This document shows positions 1 through 11,904 of a DNA stretch of 64,000 bases, piece by piece. The notes beneath the pieces were generated by a model. That model had not been told where the DNA came from. It worked only from the letters and a program-made list of their open reading frames with translations, and ran no database searches. The translations under genes were made by a program, and so were the position numbers. Each line of letters opens with the position of its first letter. Within the stretch, counting starts at the first letter, position 1. This DNA is from Pholiota molesta (lineage: Eukaryota > Basidiomycota > Agaricomycetes > Agaricales > Strophariaceae): NCBI GenBank assembly GCA_014925825.1, contig JACGCK010000017.1:434001-498000 (forward strand). The letters are read 5' to 3'.

Positions 1-536
1 CATCGCAATCCACAGAAGAAGGCGCGGCTGAAGATATAGTCAAGAACAGCCGAGGCAACGTCTTGGTCGAGACGGTCGCCGCAGGGACCCTCGGTTTGCC
101 CATAATTGCTGGACCCATCTACCAAGACGAGACTTACAGTGATAATCTTCTTTCTGCTGTGTGTCCCAGCATCTAACGCCACACAGAGTTCAAGATCCTC
201 CACCCCTCGGTCTTGCCGCTGACCAAACTCGGTCGCTGGACGAGGATGCGCGGTCGCACGCGCCCTAAGTCTCAGCTCAAATTCCACACCGACGAGCAGG
301 ATATTATGCTCCTCATTCACCTCCTCGCGGACCTCGACATGAAGCTCGGCATCGCAGACTACGAAGGCAAATCGAGAGCGGAGATCTTGCGCCTCGTCTC
401 TACCTTCCACGACAGCTTCAAAGAAGACGAAGACTTTTGCGCGGTGCTTCAAAAGGTTATGCATGTGGAGGACTGGGAAGAGATGTTGACGACCCCTCCG
501 TTCGAGATAGAATCCGAGATCGCGCCCACCGATTAG
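1..536 (+). CDS. 3' end of a nucleotidyltransferase-like hypothetical protein
   Basis: Partial gene whose 5' part lies outside the window. The reading frame runs from base 3 to 138, a 48-base intron (139-186, GT..AG) follows, and the frame continues from 187 to the TAG at 534-536. The join restores a continuous peptide around GPIYQDETYKFKILHPS. The C-terminal part contains FHTDEQDIMLLIHLLAD followed by a charged tail. The pattern 'lysine or leucine landmark, Arg-rich stretch, TDEQDI helix' resembles the C-terminal helix of fungal nucleotidyltransferase-fold proteins. The catalytic part would be upstream, so that assignment is tentative. No transmembrane segment is seen. Confidence 0.6.
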
Positions 537-1714
537 TTGATTTCTGGGTCGATGGGACGGCTCTGCAGCAAAAGTAGTTTATCTGTACTTATTGGTTTCG
601 GTGTTGCTCTTGCTTTCGGCTCTCTATGCTATGTACTTCTTTCTTCGTCAGTGCCCCCGCGTGGGAGGAGCTTTTGTCTCCGCTTTAGGAAGGCCTTGTC
701 CCTGATGGGCCACACCTCCGCATGTCGAATTGTTGAGAACCTGCATTTCTTCTACGCCTCGATTCTCAAACGTCTGTCATGATCATGTCATCTATACCTT
801 CCTGTCCCATATAATTTTCTCAATCATGCAGGAGACCCTCATTCTTTTGATGTTGAACTCGTCGTATACGCCCACTTCAACCATCAGCGCCGAGCGCTGA
901 CTCGTCACTGAGCAGCAAAAGTTTGTGATTGTAGCCCTAACAGAAAAGAGGTATGTACATACCGCCAGCTCCTGCATCATGCTTCAAGGGGCAACAAGGG
1001 CCGGGGAATTCGAAGCCACCTCACCGTGATATCATCGACGGATCGTTTCTTGCTATCTGCCTTTTCCGGTAGTGTCCCCACAACACCACATGCAATCTAG
1101 CGCCCAACGTCACCGAGTCCGACATACCTGCTACTGTCTGGACCTTGCAGCCTGTATCTCAGCCATATATCTCCTTGACGATGGTCCAGAATAAGGACTC
1201 CTTTTCACTTCAGCTTCCATTATTGTGTCTAATTTTGAAAATCAATTCAATTGGATTCGGGTTGGATGATGATATAACCGGTTAGAGTTCGTTGTAGGCG
1301 CATGCTCCCTCGTGGAGAGCTGCCTTACATTCTTTTGTGCGGATATGAACTAGCTAGTGGAGAATTAAATATATTGCTGTAGTTCGTAAGTAGATACTAG
1401 TCAAATGCTATGGGAATGTGTAGTGCTGATAAAGTAAAGAGTAGTGATACAACAGGAGCTAGTGGTAATACAGAGGGTGGAGGTCTACTCCGTATGCGCG
1501 AGGGATGCTAAAAATACAGATACAGCAAGGGAGTTCTTGGATTACCGAGTCAAATGCTTTGAAGGATATGCGCCAGTCCCTAAAACGACAGATTAAAAGT
1601 CTGGGTGCGTAGAGTAAACCACCAGAAAGCGAGAGAGGAAAAAAGCAGGAAGACGAAGGAAAGGACAGGGACATGAATAATCCCCAAGAACACAAACACA
1701 ATAGACGGCCGTCA
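537..1714. other. intergenic, no gene seen
   Basis: About 1.2 kb between two convergent genes. Short open frames here have no recognisable motif, splice context or biased codon use. It probably holds the two 3' untranslated regions. Confidence 0.6.
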
Positions 1715-3605
1715 TCAGCACCACCACACGCCGTCCATCTCCCTCGGCGTGCGGAGATGCGACACCGTCATCTGCGTGTCCGCGACGAGCGGGTGCACCT
1801 CGCCCTGGGTATTCTCGTCCAGGGAGAGCACCCGCGCCTCGTCGCCCATCATCCACACGCGCGCGTCGACGCGGAACACCCGCGTCTCGCGCCTCGCGAA
1901 CAGCCGCGTCGGGACGGGGACCCAGAACTGGAGGTACCACCCGCGCGCGGGCGCCTGCACCCCGGGCCCCGCCGCGCGCGCGAACGCGTCCGCCACCGCC
2001 GCGTGCCGCAGGATGCGCGCGCCGCGCCCGCGGGCGCCCTCGGCGCCCGGCGGCGCGTACGTGCGCACCCACGTCCCGTCGAGCGTGATGTCGTCGGCGT
2101 CGATGGCGGGGGCCGGCGCGCGGGCCCTGGCCGCGCTCGCGGCGTGGGTGGGCGGCGTGCGCTTGCCCTGCGGGCCGATGTAGCGCGTGGTGTACTCCTG
2201 GGATGGGTCGTACACGGACATGCGCGAGGGCAGCGGCACGTCGGAGCAGCGGAGGTCGATGAAGGTGACGTCGGGGAGGGCGAGCGGGAGTCCGGACCAC
2301 GCGTGCGCGTCTTTGGCCATGAGGCAGAGCAGGGCTGGGACGGCGATGTGGGAGCTGTAATAAGTATCAAGTATGTATTAGTATGACACGATAATGAAAG
2401 ACAATAAGAGAGAGTACTGACTCATCGCCCATGTCCCAGACTTCGAAATGCGATGTCTGCGGGAACGCGATGGAAAGCTCACAGTCGGAGGCCCCGAGAT
2501 GCATGCAACCCCATGCGTCTTTCTTTGAGGACGAAGGACCCGACGGTGATTTTGCCTTGGGTGGAGTGAGCTTGGCCTTTGAGGGTATCGCAGAAGGGGT
2601 AGGTGAGAGTAGGGGGTGAGGAGACGTCGTGTTCTGACAGAGTGTACGCAAAGGAAGAGGATGCGGGAGACCAGGAAGGGCGCTTTGAGGTGGCACTGTG
2701 GGCGGTGGATCTATTATGGGCGGAACAACATATCTATTGAGTATGTTGCCGCTCAAGTTTCGGAGACCCTTATTCTTGGACTTCTTGATCCCCATGTCTT
2801 CGCGGACAACTTTAGAATGTCGATTAAATGGGAAAGGGATCTCGTTCTCTATTGAGGCGTCGTCATCGATGGGCGCGGAAAATGGGTTCGAAAATATCGA
2901 AGGAGTAGTCGTAGTGAAAGTCGTCTGCAGACCTGGGCTGTCGGGCGGGCTGGGAATGGACGGTAATGAATCCATGTCCCAACGCGATAGGTCATCTAGG
3001 GTGTCAATCGATAAATACGCTGAAGGTTGCGTCGCGTGTACGGTGGCGACGTCGAACAGGCCTACATTGAGGATCGATGACGCAGATCTACGAAGTGGGG
3101 TACTGATAGCTTTAGATTCGCCAGCTTTCTGTGGATTATTGACAGTGTTCTCGTTCACTTCAGGTTTAGAAGATCGGCGGGTGGTGGTAGGTTCACGAAG
3201 GTTCGACCTGGATTTCTTGCTATGGGCGCCGGCGCGGGTTGGTGTAATTAATGGAACGCGTTCATGCCCAGTGACTCCAGTCGGAAGCGTTCTGGACTTT
3301 GTGGATCGTACACAGCTTGACTCGACACGAGTGGTAGCGGGAACAGGTCGCGGACGCAAGGAATGTTTAATTTTTTGAACTTTTCGCCCCGCCTCTGTCA
3401 AAAGGGAGTGATCGGCGGAGGGTTGGCGCCGCGGTCGTGCTGGAGTTTGCCCGACAGTTGAAGGACCGGACAAAAGACTGGACTTCAACCGGGGGCGTGG
3501 TAGGGACCCATGCGAGTAGATATTCCGGGATTGATGAGCTGCCGATCCGCCCTCAACCTCTCGTTCCGATTCCATGGATGATGTAGATGAGACAGATCCA
3601 CCCAA
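1715..3605 (-). CDS. conserved fungal protein of unknown function, possibly myristoylated
   Basis: Two exons, complement(1715..2354, 2422..3605), encode 607 residues. The 67-base intron joins GDD to SHIAVPALLCLM in frame. The N terminus MGGSVSS fits the myristoylation pattern (Gly2, Ser6). Residues 1 to about 370 are low-complexity, Ser/Pro/Arg-rich and probably disordered. The last 235 or so residues form a compact domain with the landmarks WGCMHLGASDCELSIAFPQ, IDLRCSDVPLPSRMSVYDP, WYLQFWVPVPTRLF and VWMMGDEARVLSL. I do not recognise the family and assign no function. The 3' exon is extremely GC-rich (about 1750-2200), which produces long spurious frames on the other strand. Confidence 0.75.
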
Positions 3606-4946
3606 ATACAGGATTAAAATAAAAAGTAACGAGCGGAAAGATTAAGTGAAAGATAGAAATCAAAACAGAATTAAAGGAGTGTGAAGGGATGTATCTCGCC
3701 TGTAGCGGTGCCACTGACCGTCAAGCTGGGCGATGGATTGGGAGGAAGGAGGTTGGGGTGGCAGCTACGTGACTGTCAATGTATTTGGACGCGAAAAGTC
3801 AGAACAGCGCTCTTATGACGACGCCGGCGCTGAGTGGCACGAGAGACAAAAAGCCACCAAGGTTCATGTTCATGAATGGCCTTGAACGGCCCACCACGCC
3901 TTTCAACAATTGATCGCGGCCCTCGAAGAATTCCGATGTCCTACCCCACCTCCGTTAGCCTGTCCAGCTATACTTGGATTCCTTCGGTGTTCGGGATGCC
4001 GAGGCCCTGACTCTGCTGTGGGCTTTCCAGATGTTAGATTTGAAACATAAAGTTTTGAGCTGGGATAAGTGGAATATTTCTCTCCATGTTTGAAGAGTAT
4101 TTGTGAAGACGTTGTGGATCTCCCAGTGGGCAGGTCGGGACTCGGGGTATGTGGGTTTCCAACTTCCGAGGAGACGACATTTGGCCCATGTGGCCATCAA
4201 TGATTGGTGTTGTTTGCCTTGGGCCTTAGGCCGCTGATTGCCCTTCCGAGTTCGGCCGTTGACTTCCTCTTCCTGCACCGTGACATCTATTGTGTCTCTC
4301 CAACCAAAGAAAATCGTTCCTTGGTTAACTTCATATCCGAAGTCCAACTGCAGGCCACAATTACCATATCCCATGAAATGGTCTATGTCGTCGCTGTTGG
4401 TTAGCTTCTGTGGGCTCTATGACTTGGCGTAACAGCCTGAGGCTGGACCATCCTGCGCTTCGAACTCTTCTACGTATCTACTTCAAGTCTTCGCTGCAAA
4501 CATTGCTTTATCTGCATGAAGCATGTCAAACAAAAAACATTGAATCTAGGCTGGTCTCAATAAATTTCATCTCCAACAGAAACATCCAACATCGGTGTTC
4601 AGGCTACGCATTGTTTTTTCTCTCGTTTCTGTATTTCTTTGATTTCATATTCTCAATCCCGTCGCTATGGGATGAATTGATCTAGGTGGAAAAAGCTCTC
4701 AAGAATGAATTGTTCTTATAAGAACCCTATGGTCATCCAAGAAGTTCACTGAGATAGAGATATAGTACACGCCGTCTCGCTACACAAGCATAAATCTGAG
4801 GACTCGAGGACGTCTTGCCGCAGACCTTTCGATTTCCTCGGGCACCTTCTGTCAGCGTCAAGGCCTGAAACTTGAAGGGGCAGAAAAGGCATGGCGCATC
4901 ATCAATTTAATCTAGGTGACCCCCAAACAGCTCTTGGACAATGTTT
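3606..4946. other. intergenic, no gene supported
   Basis: About 1.3 kb. A 139-codon frame on the minus strand (3955-4374) has ordinary composition but no recognisable motif or splice partner, so it is not called. Confidence 0.5.
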
Positions 4947-6017
4947 CTACGCATGCGCGCCTGTCATAATATTTCTATGATAATTGTCGTCGTCTCGACG
5001 GACCATACCTTCTCGTAGGACGACGATTGCTATGTCATCATTGGCCATTGTCTTCTTTTCTTCTTCTGCCTTGCATCGTGTTTTTGACGATCTGGTGTCT
5101 TTTCCCTTCACTCTTTGGTTCTTCATTTCATCCTCAAACCCTTCTGTTGTTTTGGAGATGGCGTATGCCAGCACGAGCGTTACTTCGAAACGCATCGCCA
5201 CGAAGATCAGCATCGTACACATTGTAGGTACCACTATGATTATGAAAAGTGGGACTACAAAGAACGCGCGCGATGCTTCAGAAAAGTATGAACGCTCGTT
5301 CTGCCAGTGCGACTCCCTCCCTCCATGAGTACAAGCCATGCTTTTCTGCCGCGCACCACGGGCACCCACTCAAGAGTCAAGTGACGTCTCTGTACGTACA
5401 CAAGGCCACCAACTACGGAACTTACCCCGAGTCAGCAGCTAGGGCATCGGAAACAAACTGTACGAGTACTGGACACGCGCGGATGACCATCATTACGAAG
5501 CCTCGCCATGCTTTAGCCTCAGCAGCTGAGGCATCAGCGAATACGTACAAGCCTGGAGCACCACATCACCCCCATTTCCTCCCCGCTTCAACGAGTTCGG
5601 CTGGAGCAAACGCCAGCAGAATGGCAAGCAATCCTTCTTACCTTAACAGTGACCGGCACTACCGCTATCAACGCACGATCGGTGCTACATCCATGTATGG
5701 TGCTTTAGAACCTACAGCCACAATAATGATCGCTGTTCAAGAGTCTATTGTAAGTTATTCCCTCTACTAGTGATTGATGCTCATTATCGATTTTTTGGAC
5801 TGTCGTAACCTGTGACCTGTCAGCAGCCAGAGGGGCGTCTAAGGCGAGGTACCACAGGATCGAGCAAGAGATAGCGGCTAGTACCGCCACTGCTGTTGCA
5901 CCCACTGCCACTGCGACCGCCAGCGATGTCAGTGAAACCAGAGAGTTCTAGAAGAACCTTCCCGCAGCTCTTCAAGGTCAGAGACTCGGAAGCTCGCAGT
6001 TGCCGCTTACCGCTCAT
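4947..6017 (-). other. possible membrane-protein gene or remnant, exon structure unresolved
   Basis: On the minus strand this region holds several hydrophobic stretches that could be transmembrane helices: around 5280-5180 (FFVVPLFIIIVVPTM, then a second hydrophobic run), around 5480-5440 (GFVMMVIRACPVLVQF) and around 5940-5850 (SLAVAVAVGATAVAVLAAI). Good donor sites follow some of them, for example GTAAGT near 5425. I could not join these pieces into one open frame without a stop (an in-frame TGA falls near 5570). It is either a multi-exon membrane protein I could not solve or a decayed gene. The opposite-strand frame 5249-5770 is Ala/Ser/Thr-rich and is probably its shadow. Confidence 0.25.
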
Positions 6018-6454
6018 ACTTCGCGCGTACGCGTATTAAGAAAACGTGTTCGTATCAGTGTAGAAACATTAAGGTCTCAAATAGCCTTCCGAGATTTTTG
6101 AAGTTAATTACCGGATAATCACATTAATGATTAGTAACGCCGCTACCAAAACCGCTACGTACGGTGGCACAGGACTCCGGAGTGCTGGATTCTGACCGCT
6201 GGGGCAATGCAGAAGGGTGCTTGACCAGCGATAGACGTTGGGACTAAATATATCTTGGTAATTTCCGATAGCGGGAGGATTTTCTGTCTGCTTCTCGTGT
6301 GTTTCTGCATTTTTCGGCGAGTGTGGTATTAGAAAAACGTGTTACATTTTGATGAACGGGTCATTGAAGAATTGAAGGCTGCGAGGCTTATATAAGCAGA
6401 GGTTAGGCTCTGGTCGGGGATGACGACAGGCGACACCTGTTTCTTCTCTAACCC
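6018..6454. other. intergenic, likely promoter region of the downstream gene
   Basis: AT-rich stretch of about 440 bases with no coding signal. It includes a TATATAAG-like element near 6390, about 65 bases before the next start codon. Confidence 0.4.
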
Positions 6455-7229
6455 ATGCTCAACTGGCGGGCAGTCTGTCGGCCAGCCATTATCGCACGGC
6501 GGGCTATTGAAAGCCAACGACGGCCCATCCATGTCTCAGTGCCGCGCGCACAAGCCCCAATACAGGCGAGACCGAGCGGTCTGCTTGCGAAAATTCGATA
6601 TAGGAAGGATGGGAACCCACGTTCACGATGGGTGGGCGCGGCATTTGGTGAGTGGCTGCCTTTTTGACTTTTTACCTTTAGAATTAACCTGTCGAGCGTT
6701 AGGGACCCTGATCCTTGTGAACATGCTGACGCTTCTTACAATGTACGACCTCGTCGATGACAGTGAGCTCGCGCTCGGGCTCCTTGCGAGTGTCATATAC
6801 ACACAAAAGGCGGATATGGAGTACGATAAAATCAACTTCGACGACTTCACGGAGACGTATCAGTACTTCAAGAAGCTATATCGGACATTCACCCGCCTCC
6901 CGGACGAAGAAGTCGACGCACTTTTCGCGAACTTCGATCGCTTGCTGCAGATCAAAGGAGATACCAATGCGTGGACGCAAATCCATGGAACTATGCGCAA
7001 GGCTGCAGAACAGATCCATACCGCATTCCAGGAGCTCGATGAGGATTCGATTTCTGCGACGGCGAATTTTATCCTATCGGTGATGAAAGTAGCGCTGGAG
7101 AATATGTTGGAAGTTGTCCAGGATGTGGAAGATGACGACGATGACACCAAATACGCGTTTCAACTAATCAAAGATCGGTCAAGAAAAGACCCAGGAGCAG
7201 TGTTGAAGGACTATGAGGTTTTAGGATAG
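6455..7229 (+). CDS. probable mitochondrial inner-membrane protein, unknown function
   Basis: Two exons, 6455..6647 and 6682..7229, encode 246 residues across a 34-base intron (GTGAGT..TTTAG). The N terminus (MLNWRAVCRPAIIARRAIES) is Arg-rich and almost free of acidic residues for about 60 residues, as in a matrix-targeting presequence. One hydrophobic segment follows at about residues 67-85 (ALGTLILVNMLTLLTMY). The rest is soluble, helical and acidic, with a run of Asp near residue 215. The 5' exon choice rests on phase agreement and on the presequence it creates. A shorter model starting at the ATG at 6724 is possible. I do not recognise the family. Confidence 0.6.
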
Positions 7230-8146
7230 ACGTGTGTCCCAACCTTTCTCACTCGTATCCGTTGCTCATCGACATTTGACAGTCTATTATATATACTTAA
7301 TCTATTCAGCGTTGTTGACGTTTAGTACTGAAGTGTCTGTATGACACTTTATTTACAGATGAGGTATGTCATCGCATTCCTTCGTCTGCATGCCAACATG
7401 TCTAAAACTGTTCTTCTCTGCAGCAATGCATGTACATTTCTAACAATTCTCGAAAACGAAAAATCCAAGAACACCGTTAACTATCCGTCGCTTCCGCATA
7501 TTCTCACAATGCACGAGCTCCACTTTGACGGATCTCTAGAGACATGTAATAATGACAGATGCCAGCAGTACGCGAGTATGCCGTTGTATGCTGAAATCTT
7601 ACCAAACCGTAACGCTTTTTCGGCCTGTACTCAAGGCATTTGAAGGCTGGCGCTGAATATCCAAGCCACCGGCCCCAACTCGTTTCCAACGAGCGCCGTC
7701 AGATGCAAGAGGTATATATATTTTTCTGTCCTTTTCTTCCCGTACTTATAAAAATATAAATCTTCATTCAGGTTCATATTCCCGTATTCACAATCCACGA
7801 CCTTGGAGTATTTCACTTCGTACCCCGAAAATTTTGATCGACAAAAATGACCCGGGACGAAGGGACACTTTCCATCCCGCCCACCCTTCAGGTCGCGCTT
7901 AACTTCGTCCTCTATGAGAGTTCCGGCACTTTAATTCGGTGAAATGAACGCATCAGCTGCGTTCCGAAGGCAGAATTCTCTTCCTCCGGATCATCACTTT
8001 TAAACTCGAAAACCGATCGTTCGTGCCGAGAGTGTAGCAAATGTCGTGCGTATGAATATTTATGATTTTGTTGTACTTTTGCTCACTTTACATTATACGT
8101 AGTCATTACTGCGGAGAAAACGATGCATGGCCGTGGTCCTCGCTCC
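7230..8146. other. intergenic, no gene seen
   Basis: About 0.9 kb between a plus-strand and a minus-strand 3' end (convergent genes). No supported open frame, RNA gene or repeat. Confidence 0.5.
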
Positions 8147-8868
8147 CTATGTAACATCATCATGCCAAGGAATATCATGGGCAATGCGAAATTCATCCCA
8201 TTCCTGCCATTTCTCATTCATCATCTCGTACGCAGGGACCCAATCCACGCACGTATGCGTCGCTCCGATCCTTTTCGTGGTGAAATTCCGTGTCGTAAAA
8301 TCCCCCGGCTCGAGGGTGGCGTCCGCTGCACAGAGCGTCCACTGGCGGAGATAATTATAGCAGTGCAGGATGTGCGCCTGGCGCGCGTGGCTGAACGTCG
8401 TCCAGCCCTGCGCGATGGTGGTGCGGATCCAGCGCAGGCAGTGCAGCTCGTGGAACATCGCGACGGCGAACATGCGCTCCTCCTCCCCGATGCGGACGTG
8501 GCCGTCGCCGTTGCTCGCGGTCCACAGCCATTCCGCTTCTGATTCGGGCGCGACTAGGTCGTAGTGGACGCTCTCTTGGACTGTCATTTTGACGAGTCTC
8601 TCTTCGATGGGAAGCCGTATTGGATGGTCGTCGCCAATGAAAGCTAATAAGACGATTGTTTCAGAAAGCGCCCGCGCTGAATAAACGGAAGGATCTCACA
8701 GTACGAGTCAATCGGGCGCACGGCTGGACTTCTCCTTTGCTGCAATTGGAGGAGCTTCTTCAAATCCTTCGAAAGCGTCATAAGAGACCAGGTCAAATAC
8801 AGTGAACTTGTCGCCAGTAGCAGCAATGAGAATAGTTGAGCCTTTTCCCGTACTCCTTTGCGCTGCAT
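8147..8868 (-). CDS. UstYa-type oxidase (DUF3328), copy A
   Basis: Two exons, complement(8147..8643, 8700..8868), encode 221 residues. The intron (GTGAGA..TTAG) rebuilds the family's start-of-domain motif SYSFIGDDHPI. Residues 10-30 form a single signal-anchor helix. The two diagnostic metal-binding motifs are intact: HELHC (121-125) and HILHC (147-151), the latter followed by YLRQ and C161. UstYa proteins install oxidative crosslinks or hydroxylations, best known in fungal RiPPs (ustiloxin, asperipin) and cyclochlorotine. The start at 8868 gives the short cytosolic tail normal for the family; an upstream in-frame start would add 36 residues. It lies about 7 kb from a repeat-bearing secreted peptide gene and about 12 kb from a second UstYa gene, suggesting a biosynthetic locus. 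Confidence 0.9.
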
Positions 8869-9442
8869 GATCACCAATTCTAAAGGCTGTAGTTTCGAAT
8901 GGAAAACGAGTGATTCAGAGTTTACAAGCAAGTGAAAAACTAGCCTCAAATATCCTGAAGCCCATTCCTGTCCCATGGGCTATTAGAAATCTCTTCTGTT
9001 CTATGGTTCTGGAACCATGTTCGATATACTGTAAATGCAAGGCATCTACTCCCACATTCGATGTTCACTACCCGCGAAGATCTCCAAATTGCCGATAACA
9101 GTTCGTTCACAAGGACCTCCGGAACCGTGCTGTTAGTTTATTCTCATGCTCGTTTTAGACCCTTGACAAATCTTTTTTGTATAGATTGTATCAGCACCGA
9201 TGACGTCTCCGGCAGCCCAAAATCCGCTCGACCTCCCCTTTAAGTTCCTCATTGCGATTTAGTGCGGTGAATTCGACATGACGAAGCAGATCCTTGCATC
9301 AAGATACGGCGCGTGATGAGCACGGAGAGGCATTATAATGATCTCTTCTCGTCATTGATCAGACAATCAACTGTCCGCGGCGCAGTTCCAAGTGCCCTCT
9401 TTCCCTGAGGTAGTGCGTCCCTCCTTGCCCATATACAGAACG
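8869..9442. promoter_or_regulatory. divergent intergenic region between UstYa-A and GNAT-1
   Basis: About 570 bases separate two divergently transcribed genes, so this segment should hold both promoters. I see no clear TATA box or operator. A 60-codon frame at 9061-9243 has no support. Confidence 0.4.
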
Positions 9443-10656
9443 ATGGCCCCTTCCTTTCACGTACAGCGCGTCTTGAATCCCACAGGTGATCGAGTTTCAT
9501 TTTAAGAGGCTGCTCGTTTCAGTGATTTTCTAAACTTCCTGCGTCCCTCAGAAGCCCAACTATGCGACGCAGCGGATCTGTTTACAGACCTCATGAAGAC
9601 CAGTAAGTATCCCTGATTCTTTTAATATTTGACCGGAAACTCGATCGCCTCTTTTGAATCATAGATTTGGGCGCCGTCAGTTTGGCGGGAGGCGAGATCT
9701 CCCTCATGACCTGTCAGGCGTTGGCCCTGTTGCGTGCAGGGGCCCTCGCCGGAGAGTATTACGAAGCTACAAATGAGGAAGGAGAGATGATTGGGTACAC
9801 CATGTGGATGCCCCCTGGGCAGGAAATGTTTAGCACGTCCGTTTTAGGTTCTGTTTTGGCCCCCAAGAGATGATTTTGACAATGATCTCTTCCCCACATA
9901 GCGAAGAACAGAGGAAATTGGGATTCGACGAATTCATGACGAAGCTGTCCGATGAAGCGAAGACCTATTTCAAAACGAAGGTGACATTTCCCCATTGAAT
10001 TATTGAAATAAAGTTTTGAAGCTTTCCCTACTAGTATATGGCTGAATTCCCCGGATTTGTGGCGAGTCTACTCGGCCCAAGGGTATATCTAAAACCTTAA
10101 ACAATCTCGAACTATCAGTTGACGATACACAATATTTAGGGGAAATTAGATTCCTGGTGGCTACACATGGCCATGGTGCGCCGCGATTTTCAAAGGCAAG
10201 GTGTATTACGGACAATGCTCAATCTTGTCAGGGAAAAGGCGAGTACCAGGGAATTCTGCTGCTTTCGAATGACATACCTAATGTATTACGTCTCGTAGGC
10301 TGAAAAACGCGGCGAATACCTTGCGGCATGCACGACAAACGATGATAATGTGATTGTTCGTCACGTTCCGAAGTTCACGATCGACAGCTGACCACGTTGA
10401 TCTTGATTAGATTCGTGTTTATACGGGCCTGGGTTTTGTCCATGAAGGATCCACCACGATGGATTCTCCTTGGGGTCAATGGCCGATCCATGTATTCAGG
10501 ATGACATTCGACAATCATCCGACCGCCAACTTGAAAGCTCTTTTGGTTCATTGGCTTGGGCTCCTTCTCGATGACAAAAGTAAAGTTATACGAGATATTT
10601 TGGGGAGCATTTGGGGAAGCTACCACCGCTTTCTCGTTCCGAGTTCTAAGCACTAG
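9443..10656 (+). CDS. GNAT-family N-acetyltransferase, copy 1
   Basis: Eight exons: 9443..9485, 9552..9602, 9665..9836, 9902..9980, 10035..10082, 10140..10238, 10299..10349 and 10411..10656, giving 262 residues. Exon borders were fixed by aligning this gene with its neighbour copy at 11905-12977; all eight match in position and phase. Diagnostic GNAT elements are GEYYEATNEEGEMIGYTMWMPP (beta strands 3 and 4), then WWLHMAMVRRDFQRQGVLRTM, which carries the acetyl-CoA loop QRQGVL, then VYTGLGFVHEG. Intron 6 starts with GC (AAG|GCGAGT). The last 40 or so residues have no counterpart in copy 2. Substrate unknown; position between two UstYa genes makes acylation of a metabolite plausible but unproven. 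Confidence 0.85.
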
Positions 10657-11904
10657 ACCTTTGTCTTCAGGTTTAGAAATCAGCAGTGATAGATCTAGAG
10701 TGCAAGTGAGAGTAGAGGCCTCGTATCCACCCGGATTCCATACTCTCACAGCTAGTCATTGTAACTTCGATAATTTTAGAGAGTGCAAGACATGATCCTT
10801 TTACTGTATGTTTCAAGTAGATATCTTTGCGTACGTACATAATCAGGTCTTCAATCAACAGGATGCCTGAAGCCCTGTGTTTGAACATTCGATGCCAAAT
10901 CGAGGAGTTCTCAGGCTGTTGGACATGTTAGTGAAAAATATCGCCTGAGCGCTTAAGCAATCGATTGAATTCCGAACCTGCAAGGAGGAAATCGGCGAAT
11001 GAATATCGCAGTCCAAGTCCCATAGATCCTGAGGCCTTAGGCCTGAGGCTTTGAATTAATGTAAATCAAAATGACGAGTGCTGATGTTTACTGGGTGAAT
11101 ATTTTATCAGTCCACCATCGATGCGTGGGCACTGATGCAGAATTCAGATGGATCCATAAATTGGCTGTATGTATGTCACAAGTGTGTCCTCATTCATAAA
11201 CGCATATAACACTGTTCTCTCCTTTGATATATTCTCTCTCACACTTAATTATCCGTATCCGCCGTCAGTGATCTTTCGTACCAAGCTTCTTGAAATTCTC
11301 AACATTAATTCAGAAATATACCACGTCCAACTTCAAGTTCTAAAACAATTGTTCTTTATGCGTGTAGTAAGAAGATCCCAATAAGGTGCACATGGACGAG
11401 AAGTCCGCCTACAAGTAGACATTCTGCTTGTGTTCAAAAATAACCCGCAGTCACACATCGCCGATAGATGCATTGATACATTACAAGGCAACATGCAGAA
11501 ATTTTCACACTGACAATTTGAATCTTTGCGTTGAATAGAATTATATGGATGTTTAACTTGTCCCATGTTGCTCCCTTGGATAAAATCCCTTTACAGCGCT
11601 GACGGTGCCTTGGGCGGCAAGCGCGGCCGGGAGCGCCAAAAACGAGTTCGGGCATCAGTCCAACATCAGTCAAAGCAGGGCCAAACAGAAATGCTGTGGA
11701 TGAAACTGCAGAATCCTCAATCCTGTGGATGCGGTGTGCAAAACAATATCATGTAAGTCACTGTAATGTGCTATTAAAAGTGAATCCCTCATCACTTCGT
11801 CAATAATGAAGCGCCGAGCACGTTCCCAGACTTCATAAAGCGCATGCGTCACGGCTTGCTTAACTTATCTCCTCCTCCTTTCACTCCTTCATATCGTAGC
11901 ATTG
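10657..11904. other. intergenic, no gene supported
   Basis: About 1.25 kb between the two acetyltransferase genes, AT-rich. The minus-strand frames here and over 10375-10749 overlap the last exon of the first copy and show no family resemblance. Confidence 0.5.

Noticed and set aside
1593..2386. Four long overlapping frames on both strands of a GC-rich exon
   Set aside because: Arg/Ala/Pro-rich shadows created by GC-rich codons of the real exon on the minus strand; no motif, no splice sites.
10375..10749. 124-codon minus-strand frame
   Set aside because: Overlaps the last exon of GNAT copy 1, which is supported by homology with copy 2; no family resemblance.
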